Positions 27,081-36,046 are shown, counted from the stretch's first letter. The stretch is DNA of 38,277 nt from Deltaproteobacteria bacterium (GCA_016202395.1 JACQOV010000070.1:1-38277), one strand, 5' to 3'. The notes: a model not told the origin generated them from the sequence alone. Translations and numbers: made by a program.

Positions 27081-27614
27081 CTAAGTGATGTGACATAACC
27101 GTCTAATCTTTTGTGGAGACCATGAATGCGTCGTTGTCCGAACAGTTGTCCAAATAATATCCAGGCTTTCAAACCAGCGATTAGTGGTTGCCTCGTAGCG
27201 AACACGTCGCCAGATCCGCTCCTGGCAGTTCAGCCCCGGTTGATAGGGGGGCAGATAATTCAAGTAAAGCCTTCGATGGGTCTTCAAGAATTGGAGAACA
27301 GGCTCTCCCCGATGCCAACGGGCCCTGTCCACATACAAAAATATCCGATAACCTCGGAGCTTTTTGTAAAGAGATTTCAAGACTTCCAGGAATCCTTCCC
27401 GATTGCCTTCGGCTGTCCGGATAAAGCCATACCGACCCAAAAGCGGCGCTACCCATCCCGATACGTTGAGCCGCTTGGCGTGTTGGCTGGTCGTGGGGAT
27501 TCTCAAGCGAACCCCTTTCTTGGCCCAACCTCTGCCAAGCCTGGAATGAAGCGTGAAACCCGTCTCGTCTTGAAAGACAACAGTTTCACGAGGCCCCAGA
27601 TTTTGGAGTTTTTT
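27081..27614 (-). CDS. IS630 transposase, C-terminal catalytic frame
   Basis: Frame open from the A8 run to 27081 (about 177 codons). All three DDE acidic residues are present: VVFQDETGF, then FLYVDRARWHRG, then LNCQERIWRRVR. The frame is joined to the N-terminal part by skipping one A of the A8 run, giving a total near 346 residues, the usual IS630 size. It has no own start codon near the junction. Confidence 0.8.
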   Translation of the reverse strand, partial: KKLQNLGPRETVVFQDETGFTLHSRLGRGWAKKGVRLRIPTTSQHAKRLNVSGWVAPLLGRYGFIRTAEGNREGFLEVLKSLYKKLRGYRIFLYVDRARWHRGEPVLQFLKTHRRLYLNYLPPYQPGLNCQERIWRRVRYEATTNRWFESLDIIWTTVRTTTHSWSPQKIRRLCHIT

Positions 27615-28119
27615 TTAAAACTCTCTGGAATTGGCGTGCCTGAGAGCTTTTGGCTTGGAGGTAAACATGGCCGGCCCGTTTCAGTTGGTAACCCAACTGG
27701 TGCATCCACATCTGGGCCTGACGGACTTTCAAAGAGATTCCGAAGCGCCGTTTTAAGTGAACCGCAAGCGTCGGTCCGTCCCACTGGATTCGCGGAAGGC
27801 CGAACTTGTTCGGAGATTGTTCCAGGTGCTCGGTTAGCTCCCAACGGACCTTTTCGGTCAAACGAGCCGGTCGTCCAGGACGAAGTTTAGGTTCCAGAGC
27901 TTTCAGGCCAGTTTCGTTGACGCCATGAATCCATCGGTTTAAGCTCATCCGATGTAACCCTAAAACCTCCGTTATCCATACAGGCCTTTGGCCCTCCAGG
28001 AAAAGCAGTAAGGCCGCAATCTTTATCCCGGTCCAAGCCCCCGGAATATGTTCCGCAAATGCTGCCAAGCGTTCCCGGGTGGCGTCGGGGTGCGACAACT
28101 CTAAGGTGGTGTGTCTCAT
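27586..28119 (-). CDS. IS630 transposase, N-terminal frame
   Basis: A 177-aa frame starting MRHTTLELSHPDATRERL. It has the helix-turn-helix segments (WITEVLGLHRMSLNRWIHG near residue 47, then KPGRPARL-like LRPGRPARLTE near 80) and a second winged-helix-like part ending in SQARQFQRVL. It then hits an A8 run (27609-27616) and stops at 27586. The catalytic half continues in the frame that opens exactly at the A8 run. Programmed slippage or a disabling indel are both possible. Confidence 0.85.
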   Translation of the reverse strand: MRHTTLELSHPDATRERLAAFAEHIPGAWTGIKIAALLLFLEGQRPVWITEVLGLHRMSLNRWIHGVNETGLKALEPKLRPGRPARLTEKVRWELTEHLEQSPNKFGLPRIQWDGPTLAVHLKRRFGISLKVRQAQMWMHQLGYQLKRAGHVYLQAKSSQARQFQRVLKKTPKSGAS

Positions 28120-28177
28120 GAATACAAGGTATCATAACAGTATCAATATGTCACTTCATTTAATGCGTTTGTATTAG

Positions 28178-30266
28178 TATAATCATCCCAAACTATTATT
28201 TGATCATAAACATCAGGGGAACTGTAAGACTGAGAAGAACGGGGCTGGCGAGCGATTTGAACCTCATCACCACCCGTGCTCAAATCATAAAGATAAACCG
28301 CGTCAAAACCGTCCCTTTTATCAACCCAAACGACATAGTTTCCATAGACGGCAGGGGGCTCTTGATCAAAATCGTCTGTTGTAATAGCGATGGAGCTTTC
28401 AGGATTTACTATGAGCGCGAAGCTATAATCCAACCACTCGGTATTATTAATAAGCACGTCGAGTTCTAATTCCACTTGATGAATATAGGGTGCGGAAGGG
28501 GAGATCTCTAAAATAATAGGTTCATCGGCAACAAAAACGTCTGGCTCTGTTTTAGTAAATGCAATGGGTTGCGTATTATTAACGCTTACATCGCGCCCGC
28601 TAGATGACACGGCTGTAGACAATCGATTAATGTATTCGATGCCCCGGGTATCGGCCAATAATATCAACGACAGTTCTATTATTTCGCCTCCTTCGGGAAT
28701 ATAATCTCCATCTCCAAAGTGCGTATCATCTATCGTATAAGAATGCGTAAATAATACTTGCGGCTTGATAAATTGTCTAAAATTGGAAACAGTGCTCACT
28801 GTGTTGTTTAACGTCTTCCAGTTCTCAGAGGGGCCTTGTGTCCCTTCCCAATCGTTCTCATCGACCCCCATATGATCGTAAAAGGTGAGACCGGAATCAA
28901 AGGTTACATGAGGATTGGACCATAAAGGTATTCGCTCACACAAGTCGTCACTAGAACAACCGGTATCCTTGGTAGTCTTAGCCATGATCGTTCTCCACTC
29001 AAAATCGGGGGTAACATAGCCATAACTATAAGGGAAAGGACCTTGTTCTGGTAAACCTGGCAGTTTCGCATGAGGAACCTCCTTCATATTTTGCTGATTT
29101 TGAGTGGGAACCTTTGATGCTATGTTTCCATGAAGATCATGCTTGATCTTCGAAGCCGCATCCGGATCTGCGTACCAGTCATGTCGAGCCCCCATATTAT
29201 GCCCCATTTCATGGGCAAAACTATAATTCCCCGTAGCACAATCTATAGTGACTACATTAAAAGCATAGGCCTCGAACTCACTCGAGACCTCCTCCATCAG
29301 ATAGGCCTGGCCACAAACTCCATCTCCAAGGTTGCTAACCCAAAGACTTACGATATCGGCACCATATTCATTCCGAACGGTATGGATTTCATCTAAAAAA
29401 CCGTCCGATGGATCCGCTAATCTTTCACGATCTGTTCCAGAACTCCCACTTTCTATGTAATCCACCTTCCCGGCATAAATGAGCCGAACTCGTTGTTGGA
29501 TTTGGCTGTCTTCATAGGATTGGTTCGTTTCATTAACAGTGAGTTCTATCTCGGACTCGATATCCCTCCATGCCGCATCAGCGGCATCTTGGGTATAGAA
29601 AACCACCACATCGATGATTGGTTCTTCTGCTTCTAAGATATAATTTGAAGGGCCAGCCGCCGAACTCCTAGCCCTCTTAAATTCCCCAGAGCTGATTTGG
29701 CAATTCTCATCGTCTGGATAAGCCTTCTGATTGATCTCTTTCACAACATGAAAGATATTATCTCCAATTTTATTTAAATTCTCATCACTCTTGACAGATC
29801 GAATCTGGAATAATTTTCCTCCCCGATTGATATTCGCTGTGATGCTCCTTTTTTCTTTGTTGATAACAAAGATGCCGTAGTTATACTGAGTTCCCTCAGC
29901 CCGCCCAATCCAGACACAATGAGTTGCAGAATCACATCTTTCTTGTTTCTTTATTAACTGTAGAGAAACGTCATCAAAAAGCCGCACCTCCATTAAATCA
30001 GGGCCTTTTAACTCTTTTCCTGGTTCCAGATTGAACAGATCCATTTTGGGGGTTACGAATCTAAAACGTTTCACTGCTGGGTCTTCACTTAATTTCTTTG
30101 CAAAAGGCTCAACGAGATTAGTAGGAACTTCGATGTTGTCGAACAATGGCCCTCTCTTCGAATTTTCTTGCAAAAGAAGACCAAAAGACAAAGCAACAGC
30201 GATGCAGGCTACAAACAAGACGGGCCTAATAAATTGGGGTTTCGCTTTCGATTTTGTTTTCACCAC
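28178..30266 (-). pseudogene. Reprolysin-type metalloprotease, 3'-truncated by IS630
   Basis: About 696 native residues of a 707-residue open frame; the last residues come from the IS end. A basic N-terminus and one hydrophobic segment (VLFVACIAVALSFGLLL, residues 17-33) act as anchor or signal. The zincin site HEMGHNMGARHD (near 350-361) is of the HExxHxxGxxH M12B/reprolysin type, with cysteines nearby. The C-terminus enters a beta-propeller-like repeat (YVVWVDKRDGFDAVYLYDLSTGG, then IIVWDDY), cut after less than two repeats. It starts at GTG 30266, 7 nt after the propeller gene stop, with AGGA upstream. It could still encode a secreted protease lacking its tail. Confidence 0.85.
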
Positions 30267-30272
30267 GAATTC

Positions 30273-32639
30273 CTATTTGTTTCCCAGCAGAAGGGAAAAA
30301 TCATTGGATTCCCCATTGAGTGACAAGATATCTAAGGCTCCATCATGATTCACATCTCCTAAAATAATTCTCATTGGCTCTTTCCCAACATCGTAACGGA
30401 CAGGATCTTTAAATTCTCCTTCCCCTAATCCCAATAACACCGAAACGTCATTAGAACCCGCGTTGGTAGTTAGGATATCGAGCAAGCCGTCTCCGTTGAC
30501 ATCTCCTATGGCAACGTCGTCGGGATCATCCCCCACCTTAAACTCACGAGCCTGTCCAAAATCTCCATTAAAAAGAATGGAGACGCTATCGTCGGCCGGC
30601 TGGGTCATCACAATGTCCAAAAAATTGCCTCCATCCCCATCGAAGTCCCCAACTTCAATGGTCTCCAAAGGTTTTTCAGAGGAAACAATCATCGGAGAAT
30701 TGAAAAGATCGGTTGGGCTTCCAGTCCCCAATAAAATCGAAATATTGATGGAACCGCTATTCCCAGTTAAGATATCTAAAAAACTATCCTTGTTTACATC
30801 AACGAGTAAAATGGAAACCGGATTGACTCCCCCTTCTCCAATCGAGAAAAGAGAGGGAGATTCGAAGGTGAGATCTCCATTCCCTAAAAATACACTGACA
30901 TTATCGGAACGAAGATTTGTTGTGACGACATCTAAATTCCCATCTTTATCGATGTCCCCCAATGCTAGGCGATGATTATAATCCCCGCCGGTGGGATAAG
31001 AGTTTTTCATCTGAAAATTCCCTTTTCCATCTCCCTGGAAAAGGATAATCTCATCCGCGCCTAGATCGGAGGTGACCGCATCTAAATGGTGATCACTATT
31101 AAAATCTCCTAGAGCTACAAAAACGAGATCCAACTCATCAGTGATATACCGACCTGCTGCATTGAATTTGCTATTTACAGAATCCCAAAGGAATACTTCC
31201 ATCCCATCCCGAGAATATGAAGTAATGGCTACCACGTCCAAATCACCATCGTGATCTAAATCCCCTGTGGCAATGGACTCCGCATCTTCTCCAATAGAGT
31301 AGCGAGGACCTGCAATCGGCTGATTCTTACCCGAATTCTGATCATAGATTAAAGGGGTTATTTTATCTGCGGTGCTGTTAACTACCCCAAGATCAATATT
31401 TCCATTACTTTCAGTGCGCGAATCCAGATCCCCCGCAGCTACGGAAGTAATTCCTGCGCCTAGATCATAAATGGAAATAGGGGTGTGCCAAATGATGGAA
31501 CCCAGACTACCCAGGAGACGGGTTAAAGAGGAACTAAAGGAAACGTATCCGCCTGTAAACGCATCGAGAGCCCCATCTTTATCCTGATCAGCTAGAATGA
31601 TGAAATCAGCATATCCAGAAACAGACTGATCATAAACGCGCTGAAATGTCCCTGTGTTATTTCCACGAAGATTCGTTAAAGTTCTAGATCCTGAATTAGC
31701 CGTAACAATATCCAAATCCCCATCTTGTTCTAAATCCCCTAAGGCTACCGACGCAGGGCCATTATCAACGCCAAAGCGAGCCCCTCCAGGAAAAATTCCA
31801 TCCCCTTCATTTAAAAAGACGGAAATATCATTAGAAATTTTATTCGCAGTAACGATATCCAGAGAACCGTCATCGTTGAGATCCCCCAAAGCAATGGAAA
31901 CAGGAGTATCTCCAGTAATGTACGAAACCGCGGAATCAAACACTCCGGAACGGCTTATGAGAACAGAAACGGTATCGGAACTAGAGTCGGCGGTCACAAC
32001 ATCTACAAAGTCGTCTTCATTCAAATCCCCCAAAGCTATCGATAAAGGGGTTCCACCCACATTATAAGAACCTGAATTCGTAAAGCCTCCAAAGCTATCC
32101 CCCAGAAGTAGCGTGATATCATTAGAACCTTTGTTGGTAGTAACGATGTCTAGATTCCCATCTCGATTCATATCCTCTGTAGCCACTGCACTCGGCTCAC
32201 TTCCGGTAGCAAAAGTGGTTTGGGCTTCGAATCTTCCATCTCCGTTTCCCAACAAAATCGAAACATCATTAGAACCTTGATTAATCACTGCTGCATCAAG
32301 ATTCCCGTCTTTATTAAAATCATCAAAAATTGCCATCTTAGGAATAGAACCGGTCTCATAAGAACCTTTTGGAAAAGTTCCATTTCCAATTCCATTCAAG
32401 TCATCGCAGAAATCCCCTTTTCCATCAAAATCACGATCGATCTGACCCGCATTGGAGATAGTAGGGCAATTGTCCTTTGAATCTAAAAGGCCATCCCGAT
32501 CGGTATCCTTGAGGAAACGAACATCGTCGGGAACAACTTTATCTAACCAACTACGGAGATTTAAATCTTCCTTAAGAGTAATCCCAAAAGATAAAAGAAT
32601 AGCGATACTGGCGATAACAAATACAATCTGTCTCTTCAT
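30273..32639 (-). CDS. FG-GAP/VCBS-repeat double beta-propeller protein
   Basis: A 788-aa exported protein. A hydrophobic N-terminal segment (VFVIASIAILLSFGITL, residues 5-21) is followed by a thrombospondin-type-3 calcium motif (DTDRDGLLDSKDNCP near 46-60). From about residue 85 to the end I count 14 FG-GAP repeats, each with a Ca-binding loop such as GDLNDDGSLDIV followed by NDVSVLLG. Fourteen repeats would make two seven-bladed propellers. The strong SD (GAGGAGG) fixes the start. It is co-directional with the small membrane protein upstream and the protease downstream (6-7 nt gap). A surface binding role is inferred. Confidence 0.88.
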   Translation of the reverse strand: MKRQIVFVIASIAILLSFGITLKEDLNLRSWLDKVVPDDVRFLKDTDRDGLLDSKDNCPTISNAGQIDRDFDGKGDFCDDLNGIGNGTFPKGSYETGSIPKMAIFDDFNKDGNLDAAVINQGSNDVSILLGNGDGRFEAQTTFATGSEPSAVATEDMNRDGNLDIVTTNKGSNDITLLLGDSFGGFTNSGSYNVGGTPLSIALGDLNEDDFVDVVTADSSSDTVSVLISRSGVFDSAVSYITGDTPVSIALGDLNDDGSLDIVTANKISNDISVFLNEGDGIFPGGARFGVDNGPASVALGDLEQDGDLDIVTANSGSRTLTNLRGNNTGTFQRVYDQSVSGYADFIILADQDKDGALDAFTGGYVSFSSSLTRLLGSLGSIIWHTPISIYDLGAGITSVAAGDLDSRTESNGNIDLGVVNSTADKITPLIYDQNSGKNQPIAGPRYSIGEDAESIATGDLDHDGDLDVVAITSYSRDGMEVFLWDSVNSKFNAAGRYITDELDLVFVALGDFNSDHHLDAVTSDLGADEIILFQGDGKGNFQMKNSYPTGGDYNHRLALGDIDKDGNLDVVTTNLRSDNVSVFLGNGDLTFESPSLFSIGEGGVNPVSILLVDVNKDSFLDILTGNSGSINISILLGTGSPTDLFNSPMIVSSEKPLETIEVGDFDGDGGNFLDIVMTQPADDSVSILFNGDFGQAREFKVGDDPDDVAIGDVNGDGLLDILTTNAGSNDVSVLLGLGEGEFKDPVRYDVGKEPMRIILGDVNHDGALDILSLNGESNDFSLLLGNK

Positions 32640-32678
32640 AATGCGCCTCCTCTGTGGCTCACGTTCTTTATTGCCTAC

Positions 32679-32840
32679 TTACCGGGTGGCCATGATAACA
32701 CCAAAAGAGATGATGACCAAAGCGACGGAGAGGCCGATCAAGGCCCCCACAACGATCTGTTCAGTTGTAAATCGTTTAAGAAGGTCCTTTAGCCCCTTTG
32801 CCTTCCGCATAGAATTTGCTTTTTTCATCCTTTTCTTCAT
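32679..32840 (-). CDS. Small basic single-pass membrane protein
   Basis: A 53-aa protein. The start at 32840 has a textbook SD (GGAGGAAAC). The first 25 residues are strongly basic (KKRMKKANSMRKAKGLKDL), followed by TTEQIVVGALIGLSVALVIISFGVIMA, one transmembrane helix, and a short ATR end. Positive-inside logic puts the N-terminus in the cytoplasm. No family is recognised. It is first in the operon behind the sigma-54-type promoter, 39 nt before the propeller gene, and its membrane segment shares an SFG motif with both downstream proteins. The longer frame to 32909 runs through the promoter and is rejected. Confidence 0.75.
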   Translation of the reverse strand: MKKRMKKANSMRKAKGLKDLLKRFTTEQIVVGALIGLSVALVIISFGVIMATR

Positions 32841-32878
32841 GTTTCCTCCTGTCCGTTTCGTTTCTAGCCCCTTTGTTA

Positions 32879-32894
32879 TGCAAATTCCATGCCA
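32879..32894 (-). promoter_or_regulatory. Sigma-54-type -24/-12 promoter
   Basis: On the minus strand TGGCATGGAATTTGCA matches the sigma-54 consensus TGGCACG-N4-TTGCW with a single C-to-T change. The invariant GG and GC are spaced by exactly 10 nt. Transcription would begin near 32868, giving a leader of roughly 28 nt with a perfect SD for the small membrane protein at 32840. The spacer also has an AT-rich dyad (ATCA-N8-TGAT) upstream. The enhancer-binding activator is not in the window. Confidence 0.75.
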
Positions 32895-32955
32895 AAAAGG
32901 ATAAATCATAACTCATTGATATTATTAGATGATTTAAAACACATCGATTTGGACT

Positions 32956-32984
32956 TTGAAGAAAGTGAGTCAATAGGATACAAT
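32956..32984 (+). promoter_or_regulatory. hemL promoter, leaderless-type
   Basis: TTGAAG (32956-32961) and TACAAT (32979-32984) with a 17-bp spacer. The -10 box ends 10 nt before the hemL ATG at 32995, which has no SD. Confidence 0.45.
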
Positions 32985-32994
32985 TTAGCCAGAA

Positions 32995-34275
32995 ATGATG
33001 AAAAATTGTTATAGCGAGGCCTGCGAGTATTTGGTGGGGGGGGTCAATAGCCCCGTGAGGGCATTCCGCGCGATGGGACGAGAGCCTATCTTTGTCGCAC
33101 GGGCCAAAGGCCCTTACGTCTGGGACACCGAAAGCCGAAGATACATCGATCTTATCGGCTCGTGGGGCCCGATGATTCTGGGGCATGCTCATCCTAAAAT
33201 CACTCAAGCCCTCCGGAAGGCAGCCGAAAAAGGGACAAGTTACGGTCTGCCCACTTGGAAAGAGGTAGAACTCGCCCAAGAAATTCGGAGGCGTTTTCCA
33301 TCGATGGAGCGGATCCGGATGACCTCTTCGGGAACCGAGGCCACGATGAGCGCCATCCGTCTGGCACGAGGTTTTACAAAACGGGAGCGCATCATCAAAT
33401 TTGAAGGCTCTTATCACGGCCACGTCGATTCTCTCTTAGTGCGGGCAGGATCGGGGGCCGCCACCTTAGGGACGCCCGATAGCGCTGGCGTTCCCCCAAG
33501 TTTCGTTGCGACCACACTTTCACTCCCTTACAACAACGCTGAAGCTTTCAAAAAGGTCATGAACGAACAAGGGGAAACGATTGCAGTAGTCATTGTGGAA
33601 CCTGTAGCCGGGAATATGGGGGTGATCCCTCCTTTCCTTGAGTTTCTAAAAATTTTACGAACGGAAACAGAACGTCATAAAACCCTTTTAATCTTTGACG
33701 AAGTCATGACCGGCTTTCGTGTGGCCTGGGGTGGAGCCCAAGAGTTGTTTGGGATTCAACCGGATCTCACCTGTTTGGGAAAAATTGTGGGGGGCGGTCT
33801 TCCTGTTGGAGCTTTTGGCGGGAGAAAAGAGATTATGGAACTCCTGGCTCCGCTGGGCCCCGTTTATCAAGCGGGAACACTCTCAGGAAACCCTCTGGCA
33901 GTGGCAGCTGGGCTTGCCACACTTCAGGAATTGCGCCGACCCACCTACAAAATTCTCGAAAAAAGAGGGGCTTTTCTACAAAAAGGGATTGAGAAAAAGG
34001 CTCAAGAGGCGGGAATTCCGGTGATTTGCCAAAGGGTCGGCTCGATGCTCACCGTTTTCTTTAGCGAGAAACCGATCCACAATTACGAAGAGGTTCAACA
34101 AACGGAGACCCAACGCTTTGCCCGTTTCTTTAACGCCCTTCTCGATCGCGGGGTTTTAATCCCTCCTTCGGCGTTTGAGGCCTGGTTTCTGTCGCTAGCG
34201 CATACAGAATCGATTTTAAAAAACGTGGTTGAAGCGATTGGAGAAAGTTTCCAAGAGATCACTCAAAACCTTTAA
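32995..34275 (+). CDS. hemL: Glutamate-1-semialdehyde 2,1-aminomutase
   Basis: The 426-aa PLP enzyme makes 5-aminolevulinate in the C5 haem pathway. Recognisable parts are [17 protein letters not shown] near 12-28, [16 protein letters not shown] near 111-126, SYHGHVDS near 140 and DEVMTGFR near 235. The PLP-binding lysine is in [17 protein letters not shown] near 258-274, with GTLSGNPLA near 296. ATG at 32995 or 32998 are both possible starts; no SD is seen. The 3' end overlaps the convergent ArfB-like gene by 17 bp. Confidence 0.96.
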   Translation: MMKNCYSEACEYLVGGVNSPVRAFRAMGREPIFVARAKGPYVWDTESRRYIDLIGSWGPMILGHAHPKITQALRKAAEKGTSYGLPTWKEVELAQEIRRRFPSMERIRMTSSGTEATMSAIRLARGFTKRERIIKFEGSYHGHVDSLLVRAGSGAATLGTPDSAGVPPSFVATTLSLPYNNAEAFKKVMNEQGETIAVVIVEPVAGNMGVIPPFLEFLKILRTETERHKTLLIFDEVMTGFRVAWGGAQELFGIQPDLTCLGKIVGGGLPVGAFGGRKEIMELLAPLGPVYQAGTLSGNPLAVAAGLATLQELRRPTYKILEKRGAFLQKGIEKKAQEAGIPVICQRVGSMLTVFFSEKPIHNYEEVQQTETQRFARFFNALLDRGVLIPPSAFEAWFLSLAHTESILKNVVEAIGESFQEITQNL

Positions 34276-34672
34276 TCGATTTTCGCAGCGTTTTCTTTTC
34301 GGCCTGAAATCGCTTGTCGGCCAAGAGTTTTTCTTTGGCCCGCTTGGAGCGCCTCCGTTTCTGGCGTCGAATCTTGGCAATCCTTTGCTGCTCCGCACTC
34401 CAAGCTCCAAGGATCTTCTCCTCAATTTTATCGAGGAGTAACCGTCGGGCTAAGAATCGATTTAACGCCTGGGAGCGTTCCTGTTGGCATTTCACCTGAA
34501 TCCCGGTGGGACGATGGAGCAAAACGACACAGCTGGAGGTTTTATTGACCTTTTGTCCCCCCGCCCCTGAAGATCGAACGAAACTCTCCTCCACATCCTC
34601 TTCTCGAACCCCCAAACGCTCCATCTTTTCGGCTAATAGCTTGGCCTTTGCCGGAGAAACAGGAAAATCCAT
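34259..34672 (-). CDS. ArfB-like peptidyl-tRNA hydrolase / RF-1 domain protein
   Basis: A 137-aa protein with the release-factor GGQ motif in [19 protein letters not shown] near residues 33-51, preceded by a short helical start. A very basic C-terminal tail ([20 protein letters not shown] near 101-120) fits the mRNA-entry channel as in ArfB. There is no stop-codon-recognition domain, so it should rescue stalled ribosomes rather than terminate. A PrfH-like or mitochondrial-type mtRF-R homologue is the alternative. It converges on hemL with a 17-bp coding overlap. Confidence 0.88.
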   Translation of the reverse strand: MDFPVSPAKAKLLAEKMERLGVREEDVEESFVRSSGAGGQKVNKTSSCVVLLHRPTGIQVKCQQERSQALNRFLARRLLLDKIEEKILGAWSAEQQRIAKIRRQKRRRSKRAKEKLLADKRFQAEKKTLRKSIKGFE

Positions 34673-34733
34673 TACTCAATTTTACAGGATTTGATCCCCA
34701 AATGCGAGCGCTTATTGACTTCGTGCGTCAAAA

Positions 34734-35015
34734 ATGGTACTTGAGACAGCGGTGAAACCAAAAGAGCCCCCGAAAAAGCCTCGAGAATGGCTTGAGTGGG
34801 GAATTTATTTTACACTGGGAACAGAGGTGGCTCTTTGTGTGATCGTGGGGCTTTTTCTGGGATACGGTTTAGATCGATGGTTAGGAACATCCCCGCTTTT
34901 CATTATGGTTCTGGCCCTCGGGGGGCTGAGCGCAGGAATTTACAATCTAGTCCGAAATCTTAAACGCTATGACGGATCTCAAAACTCAGGCAAATCCGAA
35001 ACTCACTCGCATTGA
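34734..35015 (+). CDS. AtpZ/AtpQ-like F0 accessory protein
   Basis: A 93-aa protein with a proline/lysine-rich start (VKPKEPPKKPREWL) and two hydrophobic segments (ALCVIVGLFLGYGLDRWLG near 33-51 and FIMVLALGGLSAGIYNLVR near 56-74). This is the pattern of the AtpZ/ATP-synthase gene-1 family that precedes atpI. It likely helps assembly or Mg/ion homeostasis around the F0 ring. Its 3' end overlaps atpI by 47 bp. I see no clear promoter or SD. Confidence 0.8.
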   Translation: MVLETAVKPKEPPKKPREWLEWGIYFTLGTEVALCVIVGLFLGYGLDRWLGTSPLFIMVLALGGLSAGIYNLVRNLKRYDGSQNSGKSETHSH

Positions 35016-35364
35016 GCGATGGGGTTTTCTTTGGCTACTCGTTCTTTGCGCGGGGAGCCTGGTGTGGAGATCCACGCCCCTCCTCTTGGGCATCCTCTTG
35101 GGAGGGTTTTTGATCCTCATCAACTTTCATTTTCTTCAATCGATCCTTCGAAAATTGTTCAATCAGGAGCAACCTTCTTCCGCAAAATGGATCTTCTTGC
35201 TCCTGGGGAAATTTCTGGGTTTGATTGGAATCCTGGTTTGGCTGATCGCTTCGTTAAAAGTGGATGTAATCGGTTTAGGCATCGGAATCACCACACTGTT
35301 TTTAGCCCTTTTCTCGGAATCGATCCAAAGTCTTTTGAAGAAAGGATCTCCGCATGGAGCATAG
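34969..35364 (+). CDS. atpI: ATP synthase subunit I (AtpI-like)
   Basis: A 131-aa hydrophobic protein of the ATP-synt_I family with four predicted membrane segments (WGFLWLLVLCAGSLVW, LLLGILLGGFLILINF, WIFLLLGKFLGLIGILVWLI, and a final GLGIGITTLFLALF). AtpI helps assemble the c-ring. The ATG at 34969 overlaps atpZ by 47 bp, which is long; a rare start near 35011 is the alternative. It overlaps atpB by 11 bp. Order atpZ-atpI-atpB-atpE is conserved in several phyla. Confidence 0.8.
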   Translation: MTDLKTQANPKLTRIERWGFLWLLVLCAGSLVWRSTPLLLGILLGGFLILINFHFLQSILRKLFNQEQPSSAKWIFLLLGKFLGLIGILVWLIASLKVDVIGLGIGITTLFLALFSESIQSLLKKGSPHGA

Positions 35365-36046
35365 CGCAACCTTTTTCTCTTTGATCCCGATTTTAAAAAA
35401 CATTCCTGTCCAGATCGTAGCCGGAGGGTTGGTAACCGTATTGCTCTTTTTAGTGGCCACAAAGATCTTCCGAGAACTCCAAAATCCTGAAAATTATGTG
35501 ATTCCCCACGCTCAACTGGGGATTGTCGGTTTTTTTGAATTAATCGTCGAGGGCGCTTTGGGAGTGCTGGAAGGGATTTTAGGCAAAGAGGCCAAATATT
35601 ATCTCCCCTTGGTGGGAACAGTCTTTATTCTAATCCTTTTCTCGAATCTTATCGGCTTAATCCCTGGATTCTATTCTCCCACAACCAATCTAAACACCAC
35701 GATTGCATGGGCCTCTATTATCTTTATTCTCTACAATTATTATGGTTTTCGCGCTCATGGGGTTGCCTACCTCAAACACTTCGCGGGCCCTGTTCTGTGG
35801 CTAGCCCCTCTCATGCTCGTGATTGAAATCATTAGTCATCTCGTTCGCCCAGTATCGCTCTCCCTTCGACTTTTTCTCAACATGACCGGAGACCATTTCG
35901 TCCTAGGAATTTTCTCAAACCTCACACACCTTGTGATCCCAGCCATTTTTATGGCGCTTGGGGTTTTTGTTTCGCTCATTCAAGCTTTCGTTTTCGCCAT
36001 GTTATCAACAATCTATATTGCATTATCAACGGCCCATGAACACTAA
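35354..36046 (+). CDS. atpB: ATP synthase F0 subunit a
   Basis: The 230-aa ion-channel subunit. Hydrophobic segments cover most of the protein. The essential arginine is in SLSLRLFLNMTGDH near 172-185, and the final helix contains LIQAFVFAMLSTIYIALSTAHEH-type residues. LFSNLIGLIPGFYSPTTNLN near 95-114 is also typical. The start at 35354 overlaps atpI by 11 bp. Together with atpE it forms the ion path of the rotary motor. Confidence 0.95.
   Translation: MEHSATFFSLIPILKNIPVQIVAGGLVTVLLFLVATKIFRELQNPENYVIPHAQLGIVGFFELIVEGALGVLEGILGKEAKYYLPLVGTVFILILFSNLIGLIPGFYSPTTNLNTTIAWASIIFILYNYYGFRAHGVAYLKHFAGPVLWLAPLMLVIEIISHLVRPVSLSLRLFLNMTGDHFVLGIFSNLTHLVIPAIFMALGVFVSLIQAFVFAMLSTIYIALSTAHEH

Larger units (their letters stand above)
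27067..28177 (-). mobile_element. IS630-family insertion sequence
   Basis: A 1111-bp element with terminal inverted repeats: 27064-27097 and 28147-28180 match in 30 of 34 positions, including 16 perfect outer bases (CTAATACAAACGC within). Both sides are flanked by TA (27065-27066, 28178-28179), the target of the IS630/Tc1 group. It carries one transposase split into two frames. Confidence 0.9.

Noticed and set aside
27126..27890. Long plus-strand open frame (254 codons) through the IS630 region
   Set aside because: It is antisense to both transposase frames; the minus strand has HTH and DDE motifs, and the plus frame has no recognisable domain.
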